Shown here: positions 7,917-14,032 of the stretch, in pieces
Position numbering within the stretch: position 1 is the stretch's first letter
How the letters are laid out: each line of letters begins with the position of its first letter
NCBI GenBank assembly: GCA_016302725.1
Contig: JAEDNB010000038.1
Location: 1 to 14,032 of the forward strand
Direction of reading: 5' to 3'
DNA from: Lentisphaeria bacterium
Lineage (GTDB): Bacteria; Verrucomicrobiota; Lentisphaeria; Oligosphaerales; Oligosphaeraceae
DNA length: 14,032 nt
Program-made: the position numbers and the translations under genes
Notes under the pieces: generated by a model
Seen by the model: only the letters and a program-made list of their open reading frames with translations
Database searches by the model: none
Told to the model about the DNA's origin: nothing

Positions 7917-8952
7917 GGGGGGATGCCGTGGGGAAGAAGCGTCCGCTGGGGGCGTCGTAGCCGTAGGCCAGGGCGCCGCAGAGGCCGATGGCCTCCAGGA
8001 GCAGGGGGGAGTCGGCCTCTCCGGTATTCCAGAGAACCCGTCCCTCGTCCAGTTCTTCCTGGGAGATTTGGAGGTCCTGGTTGGTGTCGAAGGGGTGGTA
8101 GGCCAGCATTCCGGTCTCCTCCATCTGGTGGGAGAGGCAGTGGTAGAAGAGGATGAGGCAGAGGGAGTCCTCTACGGGGAGGCTTTCCTCGTCGGGAATG
8201 AGGTTTTCCTCCAGGGGGAAGGAGAGGGAGAGGGTCTCCCCCGGGGAGAAGTCCCCGTTTTTGTCGCCGGTGTTCCAGAGGGCCTGGAATCCTTCCTGGG
8301 AGAGGTCGAGTCCGGCGTAGGTCGGCGTGAGGAAGAGCCCGGGGGCGTCGGCGGGGAGCAGGTGGGAGGTGCATAGGTAGTCCAGCCCCACGGCGAAGCC
8401 GTCGAAGACACAGTCCTCCTGGTAGAAGAAGTCAGGGAGGAGGGTGGAGTCCGGGGGGCAGGTGAAGGAGAGGGAGGCGCCGCCCTCGTGGAAGGAGAAC
8501 TCCACCCCGTTCCTGCGGGTCAGCAAGGTGGACTGGCATTGGGGGCGGAAGAGGGTCGGCGTGTAGTCCTTGGTGGTGTAGGCGCCTTCCAGTTCCTGGA
8601 AGCCCTGGGAGGTGAGGAGGCGGAAGGACGCCAGAGTGTAGGCCCCTTCCTGCCCGTAGGCGCGCAGCCTTCCGCCGTCCAGCAGGAGGCGGGCCTCCCC
8701 GGTGGACGACACTGGCGTGGAGAAGAGCCCCGCTTCCTGTCCGTCGGGCAGGAGGAGGGTCCCATAGAGGTAGAGGCACTCCTCCGGCAGGGGGGAGAGG
8801 GTGAGGGTGATGGCGAGGGATTCCCAGGTGTCGGGGGGCCATAGGGCGGGGGTCTCCAGCGCCTCCGTGCCGTGGATGGCGATGGAGGGGGCGCCAAAGG
8901 CGAGGGAGAGGGCGGAGAAGAGCGTCAGGAGAAGGGGGGGCAGGTGTTTCAT
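7552..8952 (-). CDS. Exported EF-hand-like beta-sandwich protein; 3' end suspect
   Basis: I do not recognise a named family. The Sec signal peptide (residues 1 to ~20, ending AFG) fixes the start at 8952, although the frame is open further upstream. Residues ~22-345 are a secreted beta-sandwich with the pattern EGAYTLASF ... LEGAYTTKDY, and two EF-hand-like loops: a short one at D230 (DKNGDFSPGE) and a 12-residue one at D289-E300 (D, N, D, Q, S, E). The order of blocks matches residues ~866-1180 of the neighbouring hydrolase. As written the frame does not stop at the hydrolase start but continues 121 residues, to 7552, through Pro/Gly/Arg-rich sequence in the wrong frame of that gene. I think the genuine protein ends near residue 346 (about 7913). 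It is first in a two-gene unit; role probably extracellular and Ca2+-linked, otherwise unknown. Confidence 0.75.
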   Translation of the reverse strand: MKHLPPLLLTLFSALSLAFGAPSIAIHGTEALETPALWPPDTWESLAITLTLSPLPEECLYLYGTLLLPDGQEAGLFSTPVSSTGEARLLLDGGRLRAYGQEGAYTLASFRLLTSQGFQELEGAYTTKDYTPTLFRPQCQSTLLTRRNGVEFSFHEGGASLSFTCPPDSTLLPDFFYQEDCVFDGFAVGLDYLCTSHLLPADAPGLFLTPTYAGLDLSQEGFQALWNTGDKNGDFSPGETLSLSFPLEENLIPDEESLPVEDSLCLILFYHCLSHQMEETGMLAYHPFDTNQDLQISQEELDEGRVLWNTGEADSPLLLEAIGLCGALAYGYDAPSGRFFPTASPHEPTPPPVPPPPRPPPRPTAGRPGRHPPHPKPRLPLPPAMGQGTQGPGRRPAPPPRGGNPPDGDILRPPGSPGEVDLGPTRFLQGNPPHPPLLWKPGANPGDGGSRPDARQGHPGHPGGRL

Positions 8953-9330
8953 GGGGGGAGTACGCTCCGGGGAAGAGTCGGGGGCAGGGAGGAGGGGCGG
9001 CCAGGCGCCCCGGCGAAAGGGAAAGGCCTCGCTCCAGGATAGGAGCCGACTGGGATACAAGATAATCCCCGTCTTTGACAAGTTTCTTATATCTTGTTGA
9101 AAATCATATAGATTATGACTTTTGTGGAAAGGCGTGGACTTTTTCTGGCGGCGAGAGGCCGTCTTGCCGGGGAGTCTCCTGGGGGAGGGCTCCTCTTTTC
9201 CAGGGTCGGCCTTGGGAAGTCGGGTTATATTGACGGCCAATCTTCCTTGTTTTCCAGAGTCGGGGAGGGGGCCGCTCCTTTCCCCGCCCCCCCTTCTTTG
9301 CCGGCAAACCAGTTTTCCTTGCACCGAGAG
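8953..9330. other. Divergent intergenic spacer with AT-rich control region, 378 nt
   Basis: It lies between the leftward secreted-protein unit and the rightward mutarotase operon. The segment 9052-9120 is strikingly AT-rich against its surroundings and contains repeated ACAAG motifs and a TTGACA hexamer. The remainder holds a 14-nt direct repeat (9196-9209 and 9250-9263, one mismatch, 54 nt apart). The mutarotase frame is open back to 9115 but that extension shows no family resemblance, so I treat it as non-coding leader. No terminator or riboswitch is apparent. Confidence 0.55.
9052..9120. promoter_or_regulatory. Probable divergent promoter/operator region
   Basis: On the plus strand TTGACA (9075-9080) is a perfect -35 hexamer, followed after 18 nt by GAAAAT (9099-9104), a weak -10. 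On the minus strand TATAAG (9086-9091) could be a -10 but lacks a good -35. An 8-bp perfect inverted repeat, ACAAGATA (9057-9064) and TATCTTGT (9090-9097), flanks the -35, with a further ACAAG at 9078-9082, 21 nt from the first. A GGGAT/ATCCC hairpin (9052-9069) overlaps. The arrangement suits a regulator acting on both divergent units, but is unproven. Confidence 0.4.
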
Positions 9331-10209
9331 ATGATACAGCTTTTGACGGGCCGTGGCGGCCTTCCGGAGATTCATTTGCAGAACCGCTGTGGGCGTTGCG
9401 AGATTTCCCTCATGGGGGCGCATGTGCTCAGTTACGTTCCCGCCGGCCATCGGGAGGTGCTTTTCCTCTCCGAGAAGTCGGAATACACTCCTTCCGGCAA
9501 GCCGATTCGCGGGGGAATCCCCCTGTGCTGGCCATGGTTTGGGCCTGCGGAGGCCTCCCGCGTGCCCGGCGCCACCACCGCCCATGGCTTCATCCGCCAG
9601 GAGATGTGGTCCCTGGCGTCCTGGAAGGAGTCGGGGGACTCCGTCACGGAGGTGTTGCTGGAGGCGCAGGACACGGAGGGGACCCGGAGGGTCTGGCCCC
9701 ATGCCTTCCGGGTGTCCCTGCGGGTGCGCCTGGGGGAACGCCTGGAGCTGGCGCTGTCCACCGTCAACGCGGGGCAGGAGGCCTTCTCCTATGAAGAGGC
9801 CCTGCACACCTACTATGCCGTGGGGGATTGCCGCGCCCTCTCCATCCACGGCTTCCAGGGATGCGCGTTCCGGGACAAGGCGCCTGCCACCCCTCCCGCC
9901 CCCAACCCCCAGCCCGGGGAAATCACAATCACCGAGGAGACGGACCGGGTCTATTTCCACTGCCCCGGAGAGGCCGTGATCACCGACCCTGTCATGGGAC
10001 GCCGCATCCGCATCGCCAAGGAGGGAAGCGACACGGGGGTGGTCTGGAATCCCTGGATTGCCAAATCCCGGCGCATGCCCGATTTCGGAGACGAGGAATA
10101 CCGGAACATGGTCTGCGTGGAGAACGCCAACGTGGACTATGACGGGCGCCGCCTGGAACCCGGCCAGGCCCATGTGCTCAAGGTCTCCATCGCCGTGGAG
10201 AGCCTCTAG
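9331..10209 (+). CDS. D-hexose-6-phosphate mutarotase (YeaD-like aldose-1-epimerase family)
   Basis: The enzyme interconverts the alpha and beta anomers of hexose 6-phosphates such as glucose 6-phosphate, in the cytoplasm. The 292 residues match the family length (~290-300). Signature blocks are IRGGIPLCWPWFGP (59-72), TTAHGFIR with H85, LHTYYAVGD (158-166, with H159 and D166) and CVENANV with E264, the probable general base; the two histidines are the likely acid and ring-oxygen contacts (by analogy with galactose mutarotase). I chose the ATG at 9331 because the conserved fold begins immediately; upstream ATGs at 9115 and 9122 would add no conserved sequence. Only a weak GAGAG sits directly before the ATG. 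It is first of a likely four-gene operon ending with a secreted glycoside hydrolase, so it may help feed released hexose into metabolism. Confidence 0.93.
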   Translation: MIQLLTGRGGLPEIHLQNRCGRCEISLMGAHVLSYVPAGHREVLFLSEKSEYTPSGKPIRGGIPLCWPWFGPAEASRVPGATTAHGFIRQEMWSLASWKESGDSVTEVLLEAQDTEGTRRVWPHAFRVSLRVRLGERLELALSTVNAGQEAFSYEEALHTYYAVGDCRALSIHGFQGCAFRDKAPATPPAPNPQPGEITITEETDRVYFHCPGEAVITDPVMGRRIRIAKEGSDTGVVWNPWIAKSRRMPDFGDEEYRNMVCVENANVDYDGRRLEPGQAHVLKVSIAVESL

Positions 10210-10215
10210 CCCCCC

Positions 10216-10219
10216 GGAG
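10216..10219 (+). promoter_or_regulatory. Ribosome binding site of the DedA gene
   Basis: GGAG lies 7 nt before the ATG at 10227. It rules out the in-frame TTG at 10221, which would leave almost no spacing. Confidence 0.65.
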
Positions 10220-10226
10220 ATTGCCC

Positions 10227-10931
10227 ATGGACTTTTCCCGGTGGCTGGCTGTGGTGTGTTCCCACGGGGGGACCTGGGGCTATCCCCTGGTGTTCCTGTT
10301 GATGGCCGTGGAGAGTTCCTTCATCCCCTTCCCCAGCGAGGTGGTGATGATTCCTGCGGGCTTTTTGGCGGCCCGGGGGGAGATGGCCCTGGGAAGCCCC
10401 GCCGGCGACTTTGCGTTGTCCGTGGCGGTGGGGGTGCTGGGTGCGCTGGCGGGGGCCTACGTGAACTATTTCCTGGCCCGGGGGGTGGGGGAACCCTTCC
10501 TCCGGAAATACGGGCGCTACTTCTTCTTGAAACCCCAGGTGCTGGACCGGGCCCAGGAAATCTTCCTGGCCTATGGGCGCCCTACCACCTTCGTCTGCCG
10601 CCTCCTGCCGGGCATCCGCCAGTTGATCAGCCTGCCCGCAGGCCTGGCGGGAATGCCCCTGGGTCCCTTCACGGGATACACCGCCCTGGGGGCGGGAGCC
10701 TGGAATGCCATCCTTGTCTCGGCGGGCTTCGCCCTGGGACGCAGCACCGCCCAGATGGACTATGGGGAAATCACCACCCGGGGAAAGGTCATGGTCATGG
10801 AACACTATGGATGGGTCCTCCTGGGGGCCGCCCTCTTCCTGGCCGCCTATTTCGGAATCTCCCGCCTGGTCATGAAATCCCAGCCCACCTGCCGAAGACA
10901 GGAGGGGGCGAAGGAGGCTGACACCCCATGA
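10227..10931 (+). CDS. DedA-family (SNARE-associated/VTT domain) inner-membrane protein
   Basis: This 234-residue polytopic membrane protein has both DedA hallmarks. The first re-entrant motif is ESSFIPFPSE (E29-E38). The second is FVCRLLPGIRQLISLPAG, with R125, P128, R131 and G139. Hydrophobic segments lie near residues 15-48, 62-84, 120-145, 150-172 and 197-217. DedA proteins are lipid translocases; several recycle undecaprenyl phosphate or move phosphatidylethanolamine, and loss often affects division, pH or peptide resistance. Which lipid applies here is unknown. The gene follows the mutarotase stop by 17 nt, and its stop overlaps the RmuC start (ATGA), so it is co-transcribed. The C-terminal tail (MKSQPTCRRQEG onward) is charged and likely cytoplasmic. 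Confidence 0.95.
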   Translation: MDFSRWLAVVCSHGGTWGYPLVFLLMAVESSFIPFPSEVVMIPAGFLAARGEMALGSPAGDFALSVAVGVLGALAGAYVNYFLARGVGEPFLRKYGRYFFLKPQVLDRAQEIFLAYGRPTTFVCRLLPGIRQLISLPAGLAGMPLGPFTGYTALGAGAWNAILVSAGFALGRSTAQMDYGEITTRGKVMVMEHYGWVLLGAALFLAAYFGISRLVMKSQPTCRRQEGAKEADTP

Positions 10932-12145
10932 GCCCCGTCTTCCTCCTGGCCCTCGCCCTGGCCCTCCTCCTGGGACTCGCCACGGGTTTCCTCCTGGGGC
11001 GCAGGGGGTGTGTGCCCCGCCAGGAGGTGGAACAGGAACGGGAACGCCGGGAACGGGAGGGACAGTGGCAGCGGGACGCCTTCGCCGCCCTCTCCGCCCA
11101 GCAACTCCAAAGCCAGTCCCAGGAGTTCCGCCAGCGCCAGCGGGAGGAACTCTCCGGGCTCCTGGCGCCCTATCGGAATCGGCTGGAGGAGTTCGTCCGG
11201 GAACTGCAAAATTTCCAGCAGGGAAACCAGAGGGACAATTCCTCCCTGCGGGGGGCCATGGGCGAATTGGTGCGCCAGACGGAGGCCATCGGCAAGGAGG
11301 CCCGCCGCCTCGCCAGCGTGCTGGGCCAGGGCACCAAATCCCAGGGGCTCTTCGGGGAACAGGTCCTGGGGACCATCCTCCGCTCCTCCGAACTCCGGGA
11401 AAATGTCCACTTCTTCCTCCAGCAGGCGCTGCGGGATACCCGGGGCAGGGTGGTGCAAAGCGAGGAGGGAAACCGGAGGATTCCCGACTGCGTGGTGGTC
11501 CTGCCCGACAGCGGCGCCTATCTCGTGGTGGACAGCAAGTGCAGCGCCGCCGCCTATCTCCGGCTGGACAGCGCCTCCACCGAGGCGGAGAAGACGGCCG
11601 CAAGGCGGGATTTCCTGAAGGCCATGCGCAGCCATATCGACGAATTGGCGGCGAAGGACTACGCCGCCATCCTTCGCCAGAGCCGGGAGTGCACGGTGGT
11701 GGACTGCGTCCTCCTCTTCGTTCCCCTGGAGAGCATGCTGCAGACGGCCCTGGCTGAACAGCCGGAACTGCTGGAATACGCCGCCACCCGGAAAATCCTC
11801 CTGGTGGGGCCGCTGAACCTCATGGCCTGCCTCCGGGTAGTGGGCCTGGCCTGGGGAAACCTGCGCCTGGAACGGAATGTCCGCCAAATCCACGCCGCCA
11901 CGGAACAGCTGCTGGCGCGGATGGAGAGTTTCCAGGAGTGCTTTGCCGATGTGAAAAAGTGGCTGGACCGGGCGGGGGAAAGCCTTGCCCAGGCCCATCA
12001 GACCCTGCTGGGGCAGACGGGGCGTGGACGGAAGAAGAGCCTGCTGCAGTGCGCCGAGGAGATACGGCGGCTCCGGCAGCAGGAGGAAGCCCCTTCCCAC
12101 GGGGAGGAAAAGGCGCGGGACGCGGAGACGGAGGAAGAGGGATGA
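10928..12145 (+). CDS. rmuC: RmuC family DNA recombination/genome-stability protein
   Basis: This 405-residue protein has an N-terminal membrane anchor (residues ~3-24) followed by a Glu/Arg/Gln-rich coiled coil (~30-130). The RmuC core begins with GLFGEQVLGTIL, where E144 is conserved. It continues with PDCVVVLPD (D187) and VVDSKCSA (D202, K204), an arrangement like the PD-(D/E)XK nuclease fold. FVPLESML and ILLVGPLNLMACL then follow, and a second coiled region ends the protein. In E. coli RmuC limits rearrangements at inverted repeats; nuclease activity is inferred from the fold, not shown for this protein. Length is a little below the E. coli protein. The start overlaps the DedA stop and the stop overlaps the next gene's start, both ATGA, so translation is probably coupled. 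The tail past ~385 is highly acidic. Confidence 0.96.
   Translation: MSPVFLLALALALLLGLATGFLLGRRGCVPRQEVEQERERREREGQWQRDAFAALSAQQLQSQSQEFRQRQREELSGLLAPYRNRLEEFVRELQNFQQGNQRDNSSLRGAMGELVRQTEAIGKEARRLASVLGQGTKSQGLFGEQVLGTILRSSELRENVHFFLQQALRDTRGRVVQSEEGNRRIPDCVVVLPDSGAYLVVDSKCSAAAYLRLDSASTEAEKTAARRDFLKAMRSHIDELAAKDYAAILRQSRECTVVDCVLLFVPLESMLQTALAEQPELLEYAATRKILLVGPLNLMACLRVVGLAWGNLRLERNVRQIHAATEQLLARMESFQECFADVKKWLDRAGESLAQAHQTLLGQTGRGRKKSLLQCAEEIRRLRQQEEAPSHGEEKARDAETEEEG
12130..12134 (+). promoter_or_regulatory. Ribosome binding site of the glycoside hydrolase gene, inside rmuC
   Basis: GGAGG lies 7 nt before the ATG at 12142, within the last codons of rmuC. It supports that ATG over the in-frame ATG at 12151. 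Confidence 0.7.
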
Positions 12146-14032
12146 GAAGAATGTGCCGCAAAGGAGGAGTCTGGGCATGGATGGCGCTGGCCATGGCCTT
12201 CCCCTGGCTCTGCGCCGCCGGGGAGCGCGTCTATTTCGACGGCACCCAGACGGGGCTCTTTGAAGTCCACGAGAGCCAGGGATGCTACGAGAGGGACGCG
12301 GAGGGATGCTTCCTGGGGGAAAGCCCCGCCGGAAATGCCCTGGCCTGGCGCGGCCTCCTCCCTCCCACGGGAAAGCCCCGGGACAATGTGGAACTGGTCT
12401 TCTCCCCCATGGATTTCCTGCCGGGGGAGTGGCTGTCGGTGGAGGCGCGAAACCTGGGCGGGGAGGGCGTACGCCTCCAGGCCCGCCTGGCAAACTACAG
12501 CGAGGGATACGCCTGCGGCAGCCAGTTCCGCGTGTGGGCCTCCCCCTATTCCCGGGAGGTGCCGGCGGATGGGGAGTGGCATCGCCTGGAATACCGGTGG
12601 GACGGCACGTGGATCGCCAACGACCCCGCCTCCCCCACCCCCGCCGGTCCCCTGAACCGCCTGGATTTCATTGCCGTGGGCATTCCCGCCGGCGTCCCCT
12701 TCAGCCTGGAAATCCGGAAAATCGCCGTCAGGGACGAGGTGCCTTGCCAGCCGGTCCCCGCCCCCGCATGGGAGCCGCCTGCCAGGCTGGCGGCGGGCCT
12801 TCCCTGGGAGGTGCCCGCCTTCTCCGTCACCTTTCAGGGGCGCCCTCCCATTGAGGACCGCTGCCGCCTGCTCCTGACCCCCCTCCGCACCCGGGAGGGA
12901 CAGTGCCCCGTGGAATGCCCACTGGCGGGGGTGGAGCGGGGGGAGGAGGCCTGGCGGATCCCCGCCCAGCAAGTGCCCTTGACGCCCTTCCTCTTTGACG
13001 GGACCTACCAGTTGACCCTCTTCTGCGGCGAGGGGCGCCGGGAACTGGGGAAGGTGGAGGTCTGCCAGGGGGTGGAGCCTGACGGCCTGGCCCGGTTCCA
13101 CCAGGGGGAATGGAAGGGAGGCCCCATGGTCTTCCGGGAGGGGGAACCCCTCCCCATGGTGATGAAAGCCACCTTTGTCCATGGCGGCGAAAACCGCGGG
13201 CCGGCCCTCTTTTCCCGGCTGGGGGTGGAACAGTTCAGTTTCGACGCCACGGCCACGGATAATTCCACCATGCTCCACTGCGCCTGCGTGAACCCCGCCC
13301 CCGGGGTCTACGACTTCCGGCAACTGGACCAGCGGATCATGGATTATCTGTCGAGGAATCCCCAGGCCTTCCTGATGCCCCGGGTCTATCTCTCCGCGCC
13401 TCAATGGTGGCTCCAGCGCCATCCCGAAAGCCAGGTGCATTTCAGCGACAAGGAGGGACGCCTCTTCCCCGCCCAGCCTAACTACGGACGACGGATCCCC
13501 TCCTGGGCCTCCCCCCAGTGGCGGGAGTACGCGGAGGACTCCCTTCGCCGCATGGTGGAGCACATCGCCCAGGCCCCCTATGCCTCCCGGATCATGGGGC
13601 TCTTCCTTTGCAGCGGAGTCACCCAGGAGTGGATGCAGTGGGGGGACTCCAGCCCCTATTTCGGAGACTACTCCCCCGCCGCCCGGAAGGCCTTCCGCTT
13701 GTGGCTCCAGGAAAAATACGGGGATGACCTGGCCCTGCAAAGGGCCTGGAAGGACGAGACGGCCACCCTGGCCACGGCAGAACTCCCCACCCGCGCCCAA
13801 CGGGAACAATCCCTTCCCGGAAGCCTGGACATGCGCTCCCCCAGGGATCCCGCTGACCAACGGTGCGTGGACCACGCCCTCTGGAACGGGGAAATGACCG
13901 CCGAAACCATCGCCGGACTCTGCCAGGCGGTGAAGGAGGCCTCCCAGGGACGGATGCTGACCGGGGCATTCTACGGCTACCTGCTGGAACTCTGCGGCTC
14001 CGAACGCCTGGTGAACAGCGGACACCTCGGCT
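12142..14032 (+). CDS. Exported GH42-like (clan GH-A) glycoside hydrolase, C-terminus cut by window end
   Basis: The frame stays open to the window end (630 residues seen). An N-terminal signal peptide (basic MRRMCRKGG, hydrophobic core, cleavage near A26) indicates export. Residues ~30-212 look like a jelly-roll carbohydrate-binding module, and ~215-325 like further beta-sandwich. From ~340 a TIM barrel begins, with the beta-galactosidase-like signature PAPGVYDF (~385-391), RVYLSAPQWW (414-423) and the block TQEW, where E496 is the likely acid/base. The nucleophile must lie past the window. GH42-type enzymes cleave beta-galactosides; the exact family and substrate cannot be fixed, and the long N-terminus is unlike typical GH42 enzymes. 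It overlaps rmuC by 4 nt (ATGA), last visible gene of the mutarotase operon. Codons are mostly C/G-ending, like rmuC. Confidence 0.88.
   Translation, partial: MRRMCRKGGVWAWMALAMAFPWLCAAGERVYFDGTQTGLFEVHESQGCYERDAEGCFLGESPAGNALAWRGLLPPTGKPRDNVELVFSPMDFLPGEWLSVEARNLGGEGVRLQARLANYSEGYACGSQFRVWASPYSREVPADGEWHRLEYRWDGTWIANDPASPTPAGPLNRLDFIAVGIPAGVPFSLEIRKIAVRDEVPCQPVPAPAWEPPARLAAGLPWEVPAFSVTFQGRPPIEDRCRLLLTPLRTREGQCPVECPLAGVERGEEAWRIPAQQVPLTPFLFDGTYQLTLFCGEGRRELGKVEVCQGVEPDGLARFHQGEWKGGPMVFREGEPLPMVMKATFVHGGENRGPALFSRLGVEQFSFDATATDNSTMLHCACVNPAPGVYDFRQLDQRIMDYLSRNPQAFLMPRVYLSAPQWWLQRHPESQVHFSDKEGRLFPAQPNYGRRIPSWASPQWREYAEDSLRRMVEHIAQAPYASRIMGLFLCSGVTQEWMQWGDSSPYFGDYSPAARKAFRLWLQEKYGDDLALQRAWKDETATLATAELPTRAQREQSLPGSLDMRSPRDPADQRCVDHALWNGEMTAETIAGLCQAVKEASQGRMLTGAFYGYLLELCGSERLVNSGHLG

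Noticed and set aside
7913..8374. Separate 153-codon minus frame ending in the ATGA at the hydrolase start
   Set aside because: Its translation is Pro/Arg/Leu-rich shadow sequence; the other frame carries the conserved EF-hand blocks across the same region. Only its stop is informative.
9115..9330. 72-residue N-terminal extension of the mutarotase
   Set aside because: Not part of the family's length or fold and composed of Gly/Ser/Pro-rich sequence; the ATG at 9331 gives the expected size.
8953..10173. Upstream continuation of the EF-hand protein frame
   Set aside because: A clear signal peptide starts at 8952; the continuation is antisense to the mutarotase gene.
10206..12493. Minus-strand open frames opposite dedA and rmuC
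   Set aside because: Low-complexity Pro/Gly/Arg translations; the plus strand encodes two well-recognised families here.
11998..14025. Long minus-strand open frame (675 codons)
   Set aside because: Antisense to the glycoside hydrolase and rmuC, Gly/His/Pro-rich, with no domain resemblance.
1..14032. CRISPR arrays, tRNA or rRNA genes, transposases
   Set aside because: I saw no regularly spaced repeats, cloverleaf sequences or transposase motifs on either strand by reading; no computational search was possible.

Overview
The window is high-GC bacterial DNA that is almost entirely coding, with many 4-nt ATGA gene overlaps. I see no RNA genes, insertion sequences or CRISPR array. The gene set suggests a member of the PVC group, most likely Lentisphaerota or a relative. 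It includes a GPH-type sugar transporter, QueF, a WaaP-like kinase, exported alpha/beta-hydrolase and EF-hand proteins, and an exported GH42-like glycoside hydrolase beside a hexose-6-phosphate mutarotase. This placement is an inference from gene content; there is no phylogenetic marker here.

Left block, 1-3227, minus strand: metallophosphoesterase -> queF -> large MFS/GPH-type sugar transporter. The transporter runs off the window start. The first two genes overlap by 4 nt, the third follows after 34 nt, and the set reads as one operon. A 398-nt divergent spacer (3228-3625) holds a strong bidirectional intrinsic terminator and several palindromes. It leads to a single plus-strand gene (3626-4360) for a WaaP/KdkA-like kinase with a GTG start and a good Shine-Dalgarno.

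Middle block, 4374-8952, minus strand: two exported proteins. The upstream one has a signal peptide, a beta-sandwich and EF-hand-like loops. The downstream one is a 1180-residue lipase-like alpha/beta hydrolase whose last ~315 residues resemble the whole upstream protein. Their junction is odd. As written, the upstream frame has no stop and runs 364 nt into the hydrolase gene. One extra C in a C6 run would restore the usual ATGA overlap.

Right block, 9331-14032, plus strand: D-hexose-6-phosphate mutarotase -> DedA membrane protein -> RmuC -> exported GH42-like glycoside hydrolase (cut by the window end). Spacing is 17 nt, then two 4-nt ATGA overlaps, so this is probably one operon. The 378-nt spacer before it (8953-9330) is AT-rich in part and carries repeated ACAAG/CTTGT motifs that could be an operator.

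Together the genes point to a cell that exports hydrolases, takes up sugars and phosphorylates or mutarotates them, alongside housekeeping functions (queuosine biosynthesis, envelope lipid handling, genome maintenance). I found no convincing new defence or mobile system. The most unusual part is the paired exported proteins of the middle block.
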